A stretch of 18,624 nt of DNA, taken from JAICLV01 sp036380925. Lineage in GTDB: Bacteria > Actinomycetota > Actinomycetes > Acidothermales > Acidothermaceae. A model generated the notes under the pieces. It saw nothing but the letters and a program-made list of their open reading frames with translations, did not search any database and had not been told where the DNA came from. Numbering within the stretch: the first letter of the stretch is position 1; each line of letters opens with the position of its first letter. The position numbers were made by a program, and so were the translations under genes. Location of the stretch: positions 1-18,624 of the forward strand of contig DASVDW010000192.1 of the NCBI GenBank assembly GCA_036380925.1, in the 5' to 3' direction. Below are positions 1-7,361 of the stretch, piece after piece.

Positions 1-80
1 GGCGTGCCCGCGAGGCCTCGCAAGCCGCGGTTCTTCCGGCCCGACATGGTCACCGATGGACGAAACCTGAAGTGCCGCAT
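1..80 (-). CDS. 5' end of an unidentified protein, runs off the left edge
   Basis: Only the first 26 codons are in the window, reading leftwards from an ATG at 80-78. The start is supported by a good ribosome binding site: GGGAG lies six bases before the ATG. The visible residues are basic and Gly-rich, including SGRKNRGLRGLAG. I am reminded of the N-terminus of actinobacterial DUF2231 membrane proteins, in which a GLRG.AGKP stretch precedes the HPP motif. The diagnostic part is outside the window, so that is a guess. It would be divergently transcribed from the winged-helix regulator to its right. It could instead be a chance ORF, but the RBS spacing argues for a gene. Confidence 0.5.
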   Translation of the reverse strand, partial: MRHFRFRPSVTMSGRKNRGLRGLAGT

Positions 81-212
81 TCTGTGCTCCCTTTGCCTTG
101 TCATTCCTGGGCCGCCTCGGCGGGAGGCTGGGACTTGACGTCTCGGTCTGGCTGGGCGACTCTAAAACAAGTCCTGATTATTTCTAGACCACGGGAGCGA
201 GCACTGTCAACG
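81..212. promoter_or_regulatory. divergent intergenic region with probable promoters
   Basis: This 132-base gap separates the two divergent starts at 80 and 213. It contains the most A/T-rich patch of the left flank (about 160-187). There is a TTGACG at 135-140 that could be a -35 box and a GATTAT at 176-181 that could be a -10 box, but their mutual spacing is wrong for one promoter. I can therefore support a promoter-bearing region but not a specific promoter. Autoregulation by the adjacent regulator would be typical but no clear operator dyad is visible. Confidence 0.3.
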
Positions 213-962
213 ATGTCCGGTGATCGGCGCGGTCGACGCAACATGGCGCTCGACGCGCTCGCGGCCCTCAGCGAGCCCACCCGCCGCAGGGTGTTCGACT
301 TCCTTCGCGAGCAAGCCGCCCCGGCGACCCGCGACCAGGTTGCCGCGGCGCTCGACCTCGGCCGGCCGATCACCGCGTTCCATCTCGACGCCCTTGCGAA
401 GGCAGGCGTCGTCGAGGTCGACTTCGCGCGACCGGCCGGACGCCGTGGGCCCGGCGCGGGGCGTCCGGCCAAGCGCTACCGCGTCGTCGCCGGCGAGATC
501 GCCGCCAGCCTGCCCGCCCGCCGCTACGACCTCGCCGGGCAGATCCTCGCCGCCGGGGTGCGCGACGCGTCGCAGTCCGCCGGCGCGGTCGACGCGCGCG
601 CCGCGACGTTCGCCGCCGCCAGCGCCAAGGGCCGCGAGCTCGCCGCGCTTTACTCGGACGACGCGAGCGCGGCCGCCGCCACGCCGTCGTCCGGGTCGTT
701 GGACGGCGTGTGCGCCGTGCTCGCCGACCTCGGCTACGAGCCCGCGGGCGAGCCCGACGACGCGCTGCGGTTGCGCAACTGCCCGTTCCACGCCGTCGTG
801 GACGTCGAGCCGGAGTTGGTCTGCCAGATGAACCTGCACCTGCTCGAGGGGTTGCTCGACGGGCTCGCGGCGTCCGACCTCGAGGCTCAGTTCGCGCCGA
901 CGCCGGGAGAATGCTGCGTTCGGGTCGCGGCGCGGCGGCACGGGCACGGGAAGACCGCTTGA
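213..962 (+). CDS. winged-helix transcriptional regulator (ArsR/COG2345, SufR-like) with Cys-rich C-terminus
   Basis: This is a 249-residue cytoplasmic DNA-binding regulator. Residues about 15-90 form a winged helix-turn-helix, with LSEPTRRRVFDFLRE and the recognition-helix region ITAFHLDALAKAGVVE, as in ArsR-type and COG2345 proteins. The C-terminal part carries four cysteines: C190 in a CPFH motif, C204, and the pair C234-C235. This CPFH...LVC...GECC pattern is typical of COG2345 proteins. It resembles the Fe-S ligand region of SufR, although the C190-C204 gap of 13 is not the exact SufR spacing. I infer a metal, Fe-S or redox effector; the target genes are unknown. The open frame extends upstream to base 72, but ATG 213 follows a GGGAG (a long 15 bases away). 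ATG 243, which begins MALDALAAL, is the alternative start. Confidence 0.8.
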   Translation: MSGDRRGRRNMALDALAALSEPTRRRVFDFLREQAAPATRDQVAAALDLGRPITAFHLDALAKAGVVEVDFARPAGRRGPGAGRPAKRYRVVAGEIAASLPARRYDLAGQILAAGVRDASQSAGAVDARAATFAAASAKGRELAALYSDDASAAAATPSSGSLDGVCAVLADLGYEPAGEPDDALRLRNCPFHAVVDVEPELVCQMNLHLLEGLLDGLAASDLEAQFAPTPGECCVRVAARRHGHGKTA

Positions 963-1056
963 TCGGTTTGCGGTGATCGCCGCTCGGTGAGACAACGGAC
1001 ATGACCAGCCGATGCGTCCGGCGCGTCGGCGTGTTGTCTGGCAGGTGACGAACGTG

Positions 1057-1656
1057 ATGGATCGTCGAGCCCCGAAATCACCGCGACCGCCGGCGCGACT
1101 GCTGGTCGCTGCCCTCGCCGTCGTCGCCGCGGTCGGTCTAACGGGTTGCAGCAGCGGCAAGCATGACAACACCGGCGCATCGAGCGCCCCGGCGCCCACG
1201 AGCCAGTCGCCCACGGCGCCCCCATCCGCGACGGCGGGCTCGTCGTCCGCGTCGTCCGGTGGCGCTCTCACGGGCGCGCAAGCGCAGGTCAAGCAGAACT
1301 GGGAGACGTTCTTCAACGGCAGCACGGACGCCGCGAAGAAGGTCGCGCTGCTGCAAAACGGCGAGCAGTTCCAGCAAGCGATCCAGGCGCAGGCGAACTC
1401 GGCCCTCGCGAAGTCGGCGGGCGCCACGGTGAAGAACGTCGTCATCAGCGGTGCGCAGGCGACCGTCACCTACGACGTCACCCTCGGCGGCCAACCGGCG
1501 CTCACCGGTCAGCAGGGCCAGGCGGTGCTCGACGGCGGGACGTGGAAGGTCAGCGACGCGAGCTTCTGCCAGTTGTTGGCCCTTGAAAACGGCGGCTCGA
1601 CGTCCGGCCTGCCGCCCGCGTGCGGCGCGGCCGGGGCCAGCAGCCCGTCCGCCTAG
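1057..1656 (+). CDS. secreted lipoprotein with MTB12-like domain
   Basis: This is a 199-residue exported lipoprotein of unknown function. The N-terminus has basic residues, a hydrophobic core (LLVAALAVVAAVGL) and a lipobox LTGC with the lipidated Cys at 31. A Ser/Thr/Pro/Ala-rich linker follows, to about residue 68. The C-terminal domain is about 110 residues, with an opening VKQNWETFFNGST and a closing FCQLL....PPAC that could form a disulfide. This domain resembles the C-terminal domain of mycobacterial low-molecular-weight antigen MTB12 (an NTF2-like fold). The start was chosen because AGGTGA at 1043-1048 is eight bases before ATG 1057; GTG 1054 is equally possible. The frame is open from 1012 but that extension lacks an RBS. 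The MFS gene begins 11 bases downstream of the stop, so the two may be cotranscribed. Confidence 0.8.
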   Translation: MDRRAPKSPRPPARLLVAALAVVAAVGLTGCSSGKHDNTGASSAPAPTSQSPTAPPSATAGSSSASSGGALTGAQAQVKQNWETFFNGSTDAAKKVALLQNGEQFQQAIQAQANSALAKSAGATVKNVVISGAQATVTYDVTLGGQPALTGQQGQAVLDGGTWKVSDASFCQLLALENGGSTSGLPPACGAAGASSPSA

Positions 1657-1667
1657 CCGCGCGTTCG

Positions 1668-3257
1668 TTGGCGAACACCGGGACGTCGCCGTCCGCGACC
1701 GCCGCGCGCGCCGCCCGCAAGGGCAGCGGGTTCGCGCTCGCGGCGTTGAGCACCCTGCTGTTCTTGACGTTTCTCGACAACACCGTGGTCAGCGTCGCGC
1801 TCGGCGACGTGCAGTCGTCGCTCGGCGCCGGGGTGCAGTCACTGCAGTGGGTGGTCAACGGCTACGCGCTCGTGTTCGCGAGCGTGATGCTCGCGGCTGG
1901 CGCGATCGGGGACGAGTTCGGTCACCGCAAGGTGATGCTCGCGGGCGCCGGCGTGTTTTGCGCCGGCTCGGTCATCTGCGCGCTCGCGCCGTCAAGCGCG
2001 GTGCTGATCGGCGGCCGGGCTGTCATGGGCTTGGGCGCGGCCGGCTCCGAACCGGGGACGCTGGCCATGCTGCGCCACCTGTATCCCGACAACCGGCAGC
2101 GCGCCCGCGCGGTCGGTGTGTGGTCCGCGGTCTGCGGGCTGGCGCTGGCCCTCGGACCGGTGGTCGGCGGCGTCTTGGTGGGGCTTGGCGGTTGGCGGTG
2201 GATCTTTTGGTTCAACCTGCTCCTCGGCGCGGCGGCGCTGGTTGTCGGGGCGGCGCTGCTGCCCGAGTCAAGCAGTCAGCAGGCGCACCGCGTCGACACC
2301 GCGGGAGCGCTGCTCGGCGCGGCGACACTGGCGTTGTTCGTCTTCGCGGTCATCAACGGGGAGACCGACGGCTTCGCCAGCGCCGGCGTGCTCACCCTGT
2401 TCGCGCTGTCGGCGACCGCCTGCGTCGTGTTCGTGTGGTGGCAGCGGCGCGCGCGACACCCGCTGCTGGAACTGGCGTACCTGCGCGACCGCACCGCCAG
2501 CACGTCGAACGTCGTCGCGTTCGCCGCGTACTTCGGCACCTTCGCCATCTTCTTCTTCACCGCGCTGTATCTGGATGTGGTCGTGGGGTTCAGCGGCTAC
2601 CGGATCGCGGCGCAGTTCCTGCCGATGATGGTCGTGATGATCGTCGCCTCGGTGCTCTCCGGCCGCTGGACCGCGCGGGCCGGCCCCCGGCCGCCGGTGG
2701 TGACCGGCTGTCTGCTGTTCGCCGCGGGGTTGTGGCTGACCGATCAAAACCTGAGCAGCAATCCGGCGTACCTGCCGCTCGCCGCCGCGTTGGCGCTCGC
2801 CGGCGCGGGGGTGGGCGTGACCATCGTCCCGACGACGTTCGCGGCGACCAGCGTGGTTCGGCCCGAGCGGGTCGGGATGGCGAGCTCGACGGTCAACACC
2901 AGCCGCGAGGTCGGAGCGGTGCTCGGCGCCGCCGTGCTCGGCGCGATCGTCAACGCCCAGCTCACCGGGCGGCTGTCGGATCAACTGCACGCGCTCGGCG
3001 TGCCAGCCAGCTTCCAAGGGCTGGTCCTCGACGCCGTCGAACACGGCGGGTTGCCGACCGGCGCGCAGACCTCGGCGGCGGTGGATCAGTACGGCTCGAT
3101 CGTGCAGAAGGTCATCAACGCCGCCTACGACGCGTTCTACTCGGGACTGCACGCCGCGTTGCTGGTGTCGGCGGTCGTGGTGCTGTGCGCGGCGGCGCTC
3201 GCGGCGGTCGGCCTGAAGCGGGGCGGGGTTCCGCCGCAGGCGGCGTCGTCCGAATAG
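1668..3257 (+). CDS. MFS drug-type exporter, DHA2 (EmrB/QacA) family
   Basis: This is an inner-membrane proton-coupled exporter of about 529 residues, the usual size for 14-helix DHA2 transporters. Visible signatures are the first-helix motif FLDNTVVSVAL (about 36-46), the loop 2-3 motif A as GDEFGHRK (81-88), and the antiporter motif C around GPVVGGVLVG in helix 5, followed by GWRWIFWFN. These place it with EmrB/QacA drug or metabolite exporters; the substrate cannot be read from sequence. The start is uncertain. TTG 1668 gives a normal 29-residue cytosolic N-terminus just after the lipoprotein stop but has no clear SD. GTG 1620 would overlap the lipoprotein gene by 37 bases. The gene converges on the APC permease with a gap of only three bases, so there is no room for a conventional terminator. 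Confidence 0.88.
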   Translation: MANTGTSPSATAARAARKGSGFALAALSTLLFLTFLDNTVVSVALGDVQSSLGAGVQSLQWVVNGYALVFASVMLAAGAIGDEFGHRKVMLAGAGVFCAGSVICALAPSSAVLIGGRAVMGLGAAGSEPGTLAMLRHLYPDNRQRARAVGVWSAVCGLALALGPVVGGVLVGLGGWRWIFWFNLLLGAAALVVGAALLPESSSQQAHRVDTAGALLGAATLALFVFAVINGETDGFASAGVLTLFALSATACVVFVWWQRRARHPLLELAYLRDRTASTSNVVAFAAYFGTFAIFFFTALYLDVVVGFSGYRIAAQFLPMMVVMIVASVLSGRWTARAGPRPPVVTGCLLFAAGLWLTDQNLSSNPAYLPLAAALALAGAGVGVTIVPTTFAATSVVRPERVGMASSTVNTSREVGAVLGAAVLGAIVNAQLTGRLSDQLHALGVPASFQGLVLDAVEHGGLPTGAQTSAAVDQYGSIVQKVINAAYDAFYSGLHAALLVSAVVVLCAAALAAVGLKRGGVPPQAASSE

Positions 3258-3260
3258 GTC

Positions 3261-4937
3261 TTACGCCTCAACCAATCCCGCGGGCGCGTCGCCCGGCGCC
3301 CCCTCGACTTGCCGACGCGTTTCCGCCGAGCTGAGCCGGCTCGACAGCGCGAGCACGTACACGATCGCGGTGAGGCCTAGGACGACGAGAAAAGCCCAGC
3401 CGAACCCGATGTTGCCCTGCTGGCCGTGCTGCTTGTCGTCGGAGCTGTAGACGCCCTGCCACGAGATGACGGCGAGCCCGGCATACCAGACGAGGATCCA
3501 CCAGCCGTGGCGGAACTGCATGACCCGCCACAGGTCGTGTCGCATCACGAGCTGGATGGCAAGGAGCACAAGGCCAATGCCGACGGTCGCGAAGAGCTTC
3601 CAGTCGACGTCCCAGCCTGCCCAGTAGATCATCAGATTCGCAGCGTAGAAGGCGAGGAACGGGATGACGTGCCCGCCGGGAAGGCGGAACGGCCGTTCTT
3701 GGTGCGGCAGTTGCCGGCGCATGGCGACCAGCACGAGCGCTCCCGAGCCAAATGACAGCACGGTCGCCGAGGTGACGAACCCGACCAGCTTGCTCCAACT
3801 CGGGAACGGCAAGAAGATGATGAGCCCGACGACGAAGGCGAGAAAAACGCTGAGCCACGGCACACCACGTCGGCTCGTGGCGGCCAGCGCGCGTGGCGCG
3901 TTTTCGTTGCGCCCCATCGCGTACGACAGTCGCGCGGTCACGGTCGTGTAGATGAGCCCGGTGTCAGCGGGCGAGACCACGGCGTCGATGAGCAGGATCG
4001 TCGACAGCCAGGCCAGCCCGATCAGGGAGGCGATGGCGGCGAGCGGTCCCGCGTCGTTGGTGAAAGACAGGGTCGCCCAGCCGTGTGACTTCGCGAGATC
4101 CGCGGGCCGAACCGCGGCGATGTAGGCGATCTGCAACAAGACGTAGATGACCGCGGTGATGAGGATCGACCCGACGACCGCCAACGGGATGTTGCGACGT
4201 GGATTGTCGCTCTCGCCACCCAACTCGACGCCCTGCCGGAATCCGAGGAAAGAGAAGACGATTCCGGCCACCACGATGGCGTGGAACATGCCCTGCAGCC
4301 CGCTTGGCGCGAAGCCGTACTTGCTGAAGTTCTCGGTGTGGAACGTGGTGAACAAGAAGGCGAAGATCGTGATCAGAATGATCGCGAGCTTCCACCACAC
4401 CACGACGTTGTTGATGCGGGCGAACCAGCGGATGCCGACCAGGTTGATCAGCGAAAACAAGAACATGCCGCCCGCCGCCGCCCCGTAACCCTCGGGCCAG
4501 CTCAGCACTCCCGATTTCGTGAACAACGATGGCGCGTAACTGCTGGCGTACTGGATCGCGCCCTCGACCTCGATCGGGGCGACGACGGCGGCCGCGAGCC
4601 AGGTGACCCAGCCCATCGTGAAACTGGCGAATGAGCCGAACGAGTAGTGCGGGAAGCGGACCACCCCACCGGAAACGGGAAACATCGCTCCGAGTTCGGC
4701 GTAGACCAGTCCGATCAGCATGATCATGATCGAGCCGAGCAGCCAGGCGAAGATCGCGACCGGCCCGGCGATGTGGGTGGCGTTGAACGCGCCGAACAAC
4801 CACCCCGAGCCGATGATCGAACCGACACCCGCGAACAGCAGGCCAACCGGCCCGACGTGCCTTCGCAGACCGCTCGTCGCGTCTTCCGCCGCGTACTCGA
4901 CGCTTAACCGTTGTTCAGTTTGCGTGGCGGCTGCCAT
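3261..4937 (-). CDS. APC-family amino acid permease
   Basis: This is a 558-residue cytoplasmic-membrane permease of the amino acid-polyamine-organocation superfamily with about 12 predicted helices. The first helix has the unwound substrate-site motif IIGSGWLFGA (41-50), and FPVSGGVVRFPHYSFG follows helix 2, both typical of the aspartate:proton symporter-like branch. Substrate is unknown. ATG 4937 has a near-perfect SD (AGGAGGTG, complement of 4945-4952) seven bases upstream, the strongest in the window. It lies 74 bases downstream of selD on the same strand and may be the last gene of a permease-selD-APC unit. The link to selenium, for example selenoamino-acid uptake, is inference from position only. 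Confidence 0.88.
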   Translation of the reverse strand: MAAATQTEQRLSVEYAAEDATSGLRRHVGPVGLLFAGVGSIIGSGWLFGAFNATHIAGPVAIFAWLLGSIMIMLIGLVYAELGAMFPVSGGVVRFPHYSFGSFASFTMGWVTWLAAAVVAPIEVEGAIQYASSYAPSLFTKSGVLSWPEGYGAAAGGMFLFSLINLVGIRWFARINNVVVWWKLAIILITIFAFLFTTFHTENFSKYGFAPSGLQGMFHAIVVAGIVFSFLGFRQGVELGGESDNPRRNIPLAVVGSILITAVIYVLLQIAYIAAVRPADLAKSHGWATLSFTNDAGPLAAIASLIGLAWLSTILLIDAVVSPADTGLIYTTVTARLSYAMGRNENAPRALAATSRRGVPWLSVFLAFVVGLIIFLPFPSWSKLVGFVTSATVLSFGSGALVLVAMRRQLPHQERPFRLPGGHVIPFLAFYAANLMIYWAGWDVDWKLFATVGIGLVLLAIQLVMRHDLWRVMQFRHGWWILVWYAGLAVISWQGVYSSDDKQHGQQGNIGFGWAFLVVLGLTAIVYVLALSSRLSSAETRRQVEGAPGDAPAGLVEA

Positions 4938-5011
4938 GGTCGCCCACCTCCTCGCGCTTGGGCGTTGATCCCCGCGCGAGGTGCGGTTGAATCGGTCGGA
5001 ACGAATGTGGT

Positions 5012-6007
5012 TTATCGCACCGCGATAGTGACGCCGTCACCTCGTGCCGCGATCAACTCGCCGATGACCGGGAACCCTGGAATCTCGCCGGCGATCAAAA
5101 GCCCGCCCGAGGTCTGCGCGTCGGCGAGCAGCAGCGCGTCCTCCTCAGTTGCGCTGCCGAAATCGGTGGACGGCGTGCCCCAAGCGAGGTTGCGCCGGGT
5201 GCCGCCGCTGACGTAGCCGTCGCGAACGGCGTCCCGCGCGGCGTCAAGCAGTGGGACCGCCGCGGCCTCGATGACCGCGCTCACTCCGCTGGCCCGCGCC
5301 ATTTTGTGCAAATGGCCGAGCAGACCGAATCCGGTGACGTCCGTGGCGGCGACGATCCCGGCGCGAACGGCGGCGCGCGCGGCGTCGCGGTTGAGCGTCG
5401 TCATGGTGTCGATCGCCTCTTGGAACACCTCGCCGGTGGCCTTGTGCCGCGAGTTAAGCACCCCGATTCCGATTGGCTTGGTCAGGGTGAGGGGGAGGTT
5501 GGGTTTGGCGGCGTCATTTCGCAAAAGCCTGGCCGGGTCGGCGATCCCGGTGACCGCCATGCCGTACTTCGGCTCGGGGTCGTCGACGCTGTGCCCGCCG
5601 GCCAGGTGGCATTGCGCCTCGGCGGCAACCTGGAAACCGCCGCGCAAGACCTCTCTTGCCAGTTCGAAGGGGAGCACGTCGCGAGGCCAGCACAGCAGAT
5701 TCACCGCGATGACCGGCTCGCCGCCCATGGCGTAGATGTCGGACAGCGCGTTGGCCGCGGCGATGCGCCCCCAGTCGAACGGATCGTCGACGACCGGCGT
5801 GAAAAAGTCGGTTGTCGCGAGAATCGCCCGCTCGCCGTCGATGCGAACCGCCGCCGCGTCGTCACCGGTGTCGAGGCCGACCAGCAGCTCGGTCGCCGCG
5901 CCGGGCGCGCCGACGTCCAGCCCGGCCATCAACTCCTCGAGCTCGCCGGGCGAGATCTTGCACGTGCAGCCACCGCCGTGCGCGTACTGGGTCAGGCGAT
6001 ACGTCAT
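5012..6007 (-). CDS. selD: selenophosphate synthetase
   Basis: SelD makes monoselenophosphate from selenide and ATP. This is the selenium donor used by SelA to convert Ser-tRNA(Sec) to Sec-tRNA(Sec). The 331-residue protein is full length for the bacterial family. The N-terminal active loop reads GGGCTCKISP. Cys14 occupies the position that is Cys or Sec in the family (Cys17 in E. coli), and Lys17 matches the catalytic lysine. The nucleotide/metal-binding DTGDDAAAV (46-54), TTDFFTPVVDDP and AAANALSDIYAMGG follow in the expected order, with the late TDVTGFGLLGH. It is therefore the Cys form, so its own synthesis does not need Sec decoding. It begins 28 bases after the ArsP-like permease stop, which implies cotranscription. 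The SD is weak (GAAG). Confidence 0.97.
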   Translation of the reverse strand: MTYRLTQYAHGGGCTCKISPGELEELMAGLDVGAPGAATELLVGLDTGDDAAAVRIDGERAILATTDFFTPVVDDPFDWGRIAAANALSDIYAMGGEPVIAVNLLCWPRDVLPFELAREVLRGGFQVAAEAQCHLAGGHSVDDPEPKYGMAVTGIADPARLLRNDAAKPNLPLTLTKPIGIGVLNSRHKATGEVFQEAIDTMTTLNRDAARAAVRAGIVAATDVTGFGLLGHLHKMARASGVSAVIEAAAVPLLDAARDAVRDGYVSGGTRRNLAWGTPSTDFGSATEEDALLLADAQTSGGLLIAGEIPGFPVIGELIAARGDGVTIAVR

Positions 6008-6035
6008 CGCTTCACGCTAGACCGCTGGGTTCACT

Positions 6036-7133
6036 TCAGCTCAGCGCGGTGAGGGCGAGGCCCGCGACGGCCCCGGCGACGGCGACGGCGACGACCATAG
6101 CGATAGCGACCGTCACCCGCCAGGTGAGCGCGCGGCCGACCATCACCATCGACGGGAGGCTGACCGCCGGGAGCGTGATGAGCAGCGCGCCGACGACGCC
6201 GAGCCCAAATCCGGCGGCGGACAGCCCTTGCGTCAGCGGAATTTCCCCGGCCGTCGGGATGACCAGCAGGGTGCCGAGGATGACGGCCGCGCCCGTCGCC
6301 GCGAGGTGGTTGGTCGAGCCGTTCGACAGCGGGAAGAGCCAGCCCCCGAACGCGCCGATGAGCATGACGACGACGAAATACTCGGGGATGAGAATGAGCG
6401 CCAGGCGAGCCAGCGCCTTGGCGAAGCGGGTGGGTGCGTCGGCGAGTTCGAAAGTCACCGGCGGCTGGGCCTCGGGGATGTTCGGGGCGGCTGGCGCATT
6501 GGCGCGGCTGTTGCTCGCCCAGCGAGCGGCGATCGCGCTGCCGGCCACGACGAGCACCGCTCCGACGACGAGTCGGGTGGCGACCCACTGCCACGGCGCG
6601 ACGAGCGCGAGAAAGACGAGGACCGCCGGGTTGAGCAGCGGGTTGCCCATCCAGTACGCGAGAACGGCGGACGTCGGGGCGCCACAGCGCCTGAGCGACA
6701 CCGCCACAGGGGCCGTGCAACAGGTGCACATCATGGACGGCATCGAGGCGAGCCCGCCCGCCATGGCGCTCGTCATCGGAGTGCGCCGAGACAGGAACCG
6801 CACCAGCCAGTCGCGCCGGACCAGCGACTGCAGCGCGGCAGCGACGAGGAGCGCCGCGAGCAGCGCCTTCCACACCGCCTGGCCGTAGTCGACCGTGAAG
6901 CTCCACGCGGCGTCCCAGCTCGGGTCCTGGCCGGCGTTGATCCCGGCGGCGCTGAGGGTGGAGTGACCGCCCCACTGCCGCGTCTGCGCCAAGCCATCGA
7001 TCTTCGCGGAGTAGGGCGCCCACTTCGCCCACCACAACAGGCCAGCGGCCAGCAACCCGGCGATCGCCACGCCCGCAATCGCCTGCGCGCGGGCGCGATG
7101 CGCCCGTGGAACGCCGATCGTGTCCGTGGTCAT
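6036..7133 (-). CDS. ArsP/DUF318-type permease (COG0701-like)
   Basis: This is a 365-residue membrane protein with about eight predicted helices, matching the size of the DUF318/ArsP permease family. One N-terminal helix (about 15-36) precedes an extracytoplasmic segment. The family core includes SMMCTCCTAPVAVSLRRCGAP (sulfur-rich, with C136, C138, C139 and C150) and GNPLLNPAVLVF (163-174). Known family members include ArsP, which exports trivalent organoarsenicals; other members have unassigned soft-ligand substrates. Being first in a unit with selD and facing selC, it is a candidate transporter of a selenium species; import versus export cannot be decided from sequence. The ATG at 7133 lacks an obvious SD. 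The assignment to the family is fairly secure and the selenium role is inference. Confidence 0.82.
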   Translation of the reverse strand: MTTDTIGVPRAHRARAQAIAGVAIAGLLAAGLLWWAKWAPYSAKIDGLAQTRQWGGHSTLSAAGINAGQDPSWDAAWSFTVDYGQAVWKALLAALLVAAALQSLVRRDWLVRFLSRRTPMTSAMAGGLASMPSMMCTCCTAPVAVSLRRCGAPTSAVLAYWMGNPLLNPAVLVFLALVAPWQWVATRLVVGAVLVVAGSAIAARWASNSRANAPAAPNIPEAQPPVTFELADAPTRFAKALARLALILIPEYFVVVMLIGAFGGWLFPLSNGSTNHLAATGAAVILGTLLVIPTAGEIPLTQGLSAAGFGLGVVGALLITLPAVSLPSMVMVGRALTWRVTVAIAMVVAVAVAGAVAGLALTALS

Positions 7134-7178
7134 CGCGGTGTGCTTGCACCGTCGGAGATACTGATAAACCTGGTCTCG

Positions 7179-7196
7179 TGAAGGCGTCGGCCTTCA
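7179..7196. promoter_or_regulatory. short perfect inverted repeat just 5' of selC
   Basis: TGAAGGC (7179-7185) and GCCTTCA (7190-7196) form a perfect 7-bp stem with a 4-base loop. The repeat ends two bases before the mature 5' end of tRNA-Sec. It may be a 5' leader hairpin removed with the precursor, or an operator in the divergent selC/permease gap. No U-tract follows on the plus strand, so it does not look like a terminator. Confidence 0.4.
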
Positions 7197-7198
7197 TG

Positions 7199-7291
7199 GG
7201 AGGCGTCTGGGCGCCTGGTGGCCCCCGCGGTCTTCAAAACCGTTGAGCGGCAGTCGCTGTCGCTGGTGGGTTCGATTCCCATCCGCCTCCG
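7199..7291 (+). tRNA. selC: tRNA-Sec (anticodon UCA)
   Basis: This is the selenocysteine tRNA: charged with serine by SerRS, converted by SelA, and delivered to in-frame UGA by SelB. The acceptor stem pairs GGAGGCG (7199-7205) with CGCCTCC (7284-7290), and G7291 is the discriminator, as in bacterial SelC. The anticodon loop CTTCAAA (7232-7238) gives anticodon UCA at 7234-7236, closed by a 5-bp stem. The extra arm is long: 7246-7253 pairs with 7257-7264 over eight base pairs (one G-U), loop TCG. The T loop is TTCGATT on a 5-6 bp stem. Acceptor plus T stem total 13 pairs, as expected for SelC, read here as 7+6 (an 8th acceptor pair would be a U-C mismatch). The CCA end is not encoded (GCCG follows). 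Confidence 0.96.
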
Positions 7292-7307
7292 CCGAGGATG
7301 AGCCTTG

Positions 7308-7361
7308 TAGCCGGTGGCGCCAGCCGGTCGCTTCTAGCCGGTGGCGCTAGCCGGTCGCTTC
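7308..7361. repeat. two tandem copies of a 27-bp repeat, plus partial third
   Basis: Units 7308-7334 and 7335-7361 differ at one base (C versus T). Each begins TAGCCGGTGGCGC and ends AGCCGGTCGCTTC. A degraded third unit (GAACCGGTTGCGCT) follows. The array lies 16 bases after selC and overlaps the stop codon and C-terminal tail of the DUF222/HNH gene, whose last residues SATGSKRPASATG are encoded by it. It may be slippage-derived; no function is evident. Confidence 0.85.

Noticed and set aside
1451..3334. 627-residue plus-strand frame overlapping the MFS gene
   Set aside because: It is extremely Arg-rich and is the frame-shifted shadow of the MFS transporter, which has clear family motifs.
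5959..5968. Second Sec codon in SelD
   Set aside because: The family Sec/Cys position is an ordinary Cys codon (Cys14), and the frame has no internal UGA.
7199..7291. selC as an attachment site of an integrated element
   Set aside because: I found no integrase and no second copy of the tRNA 3' end within the window.
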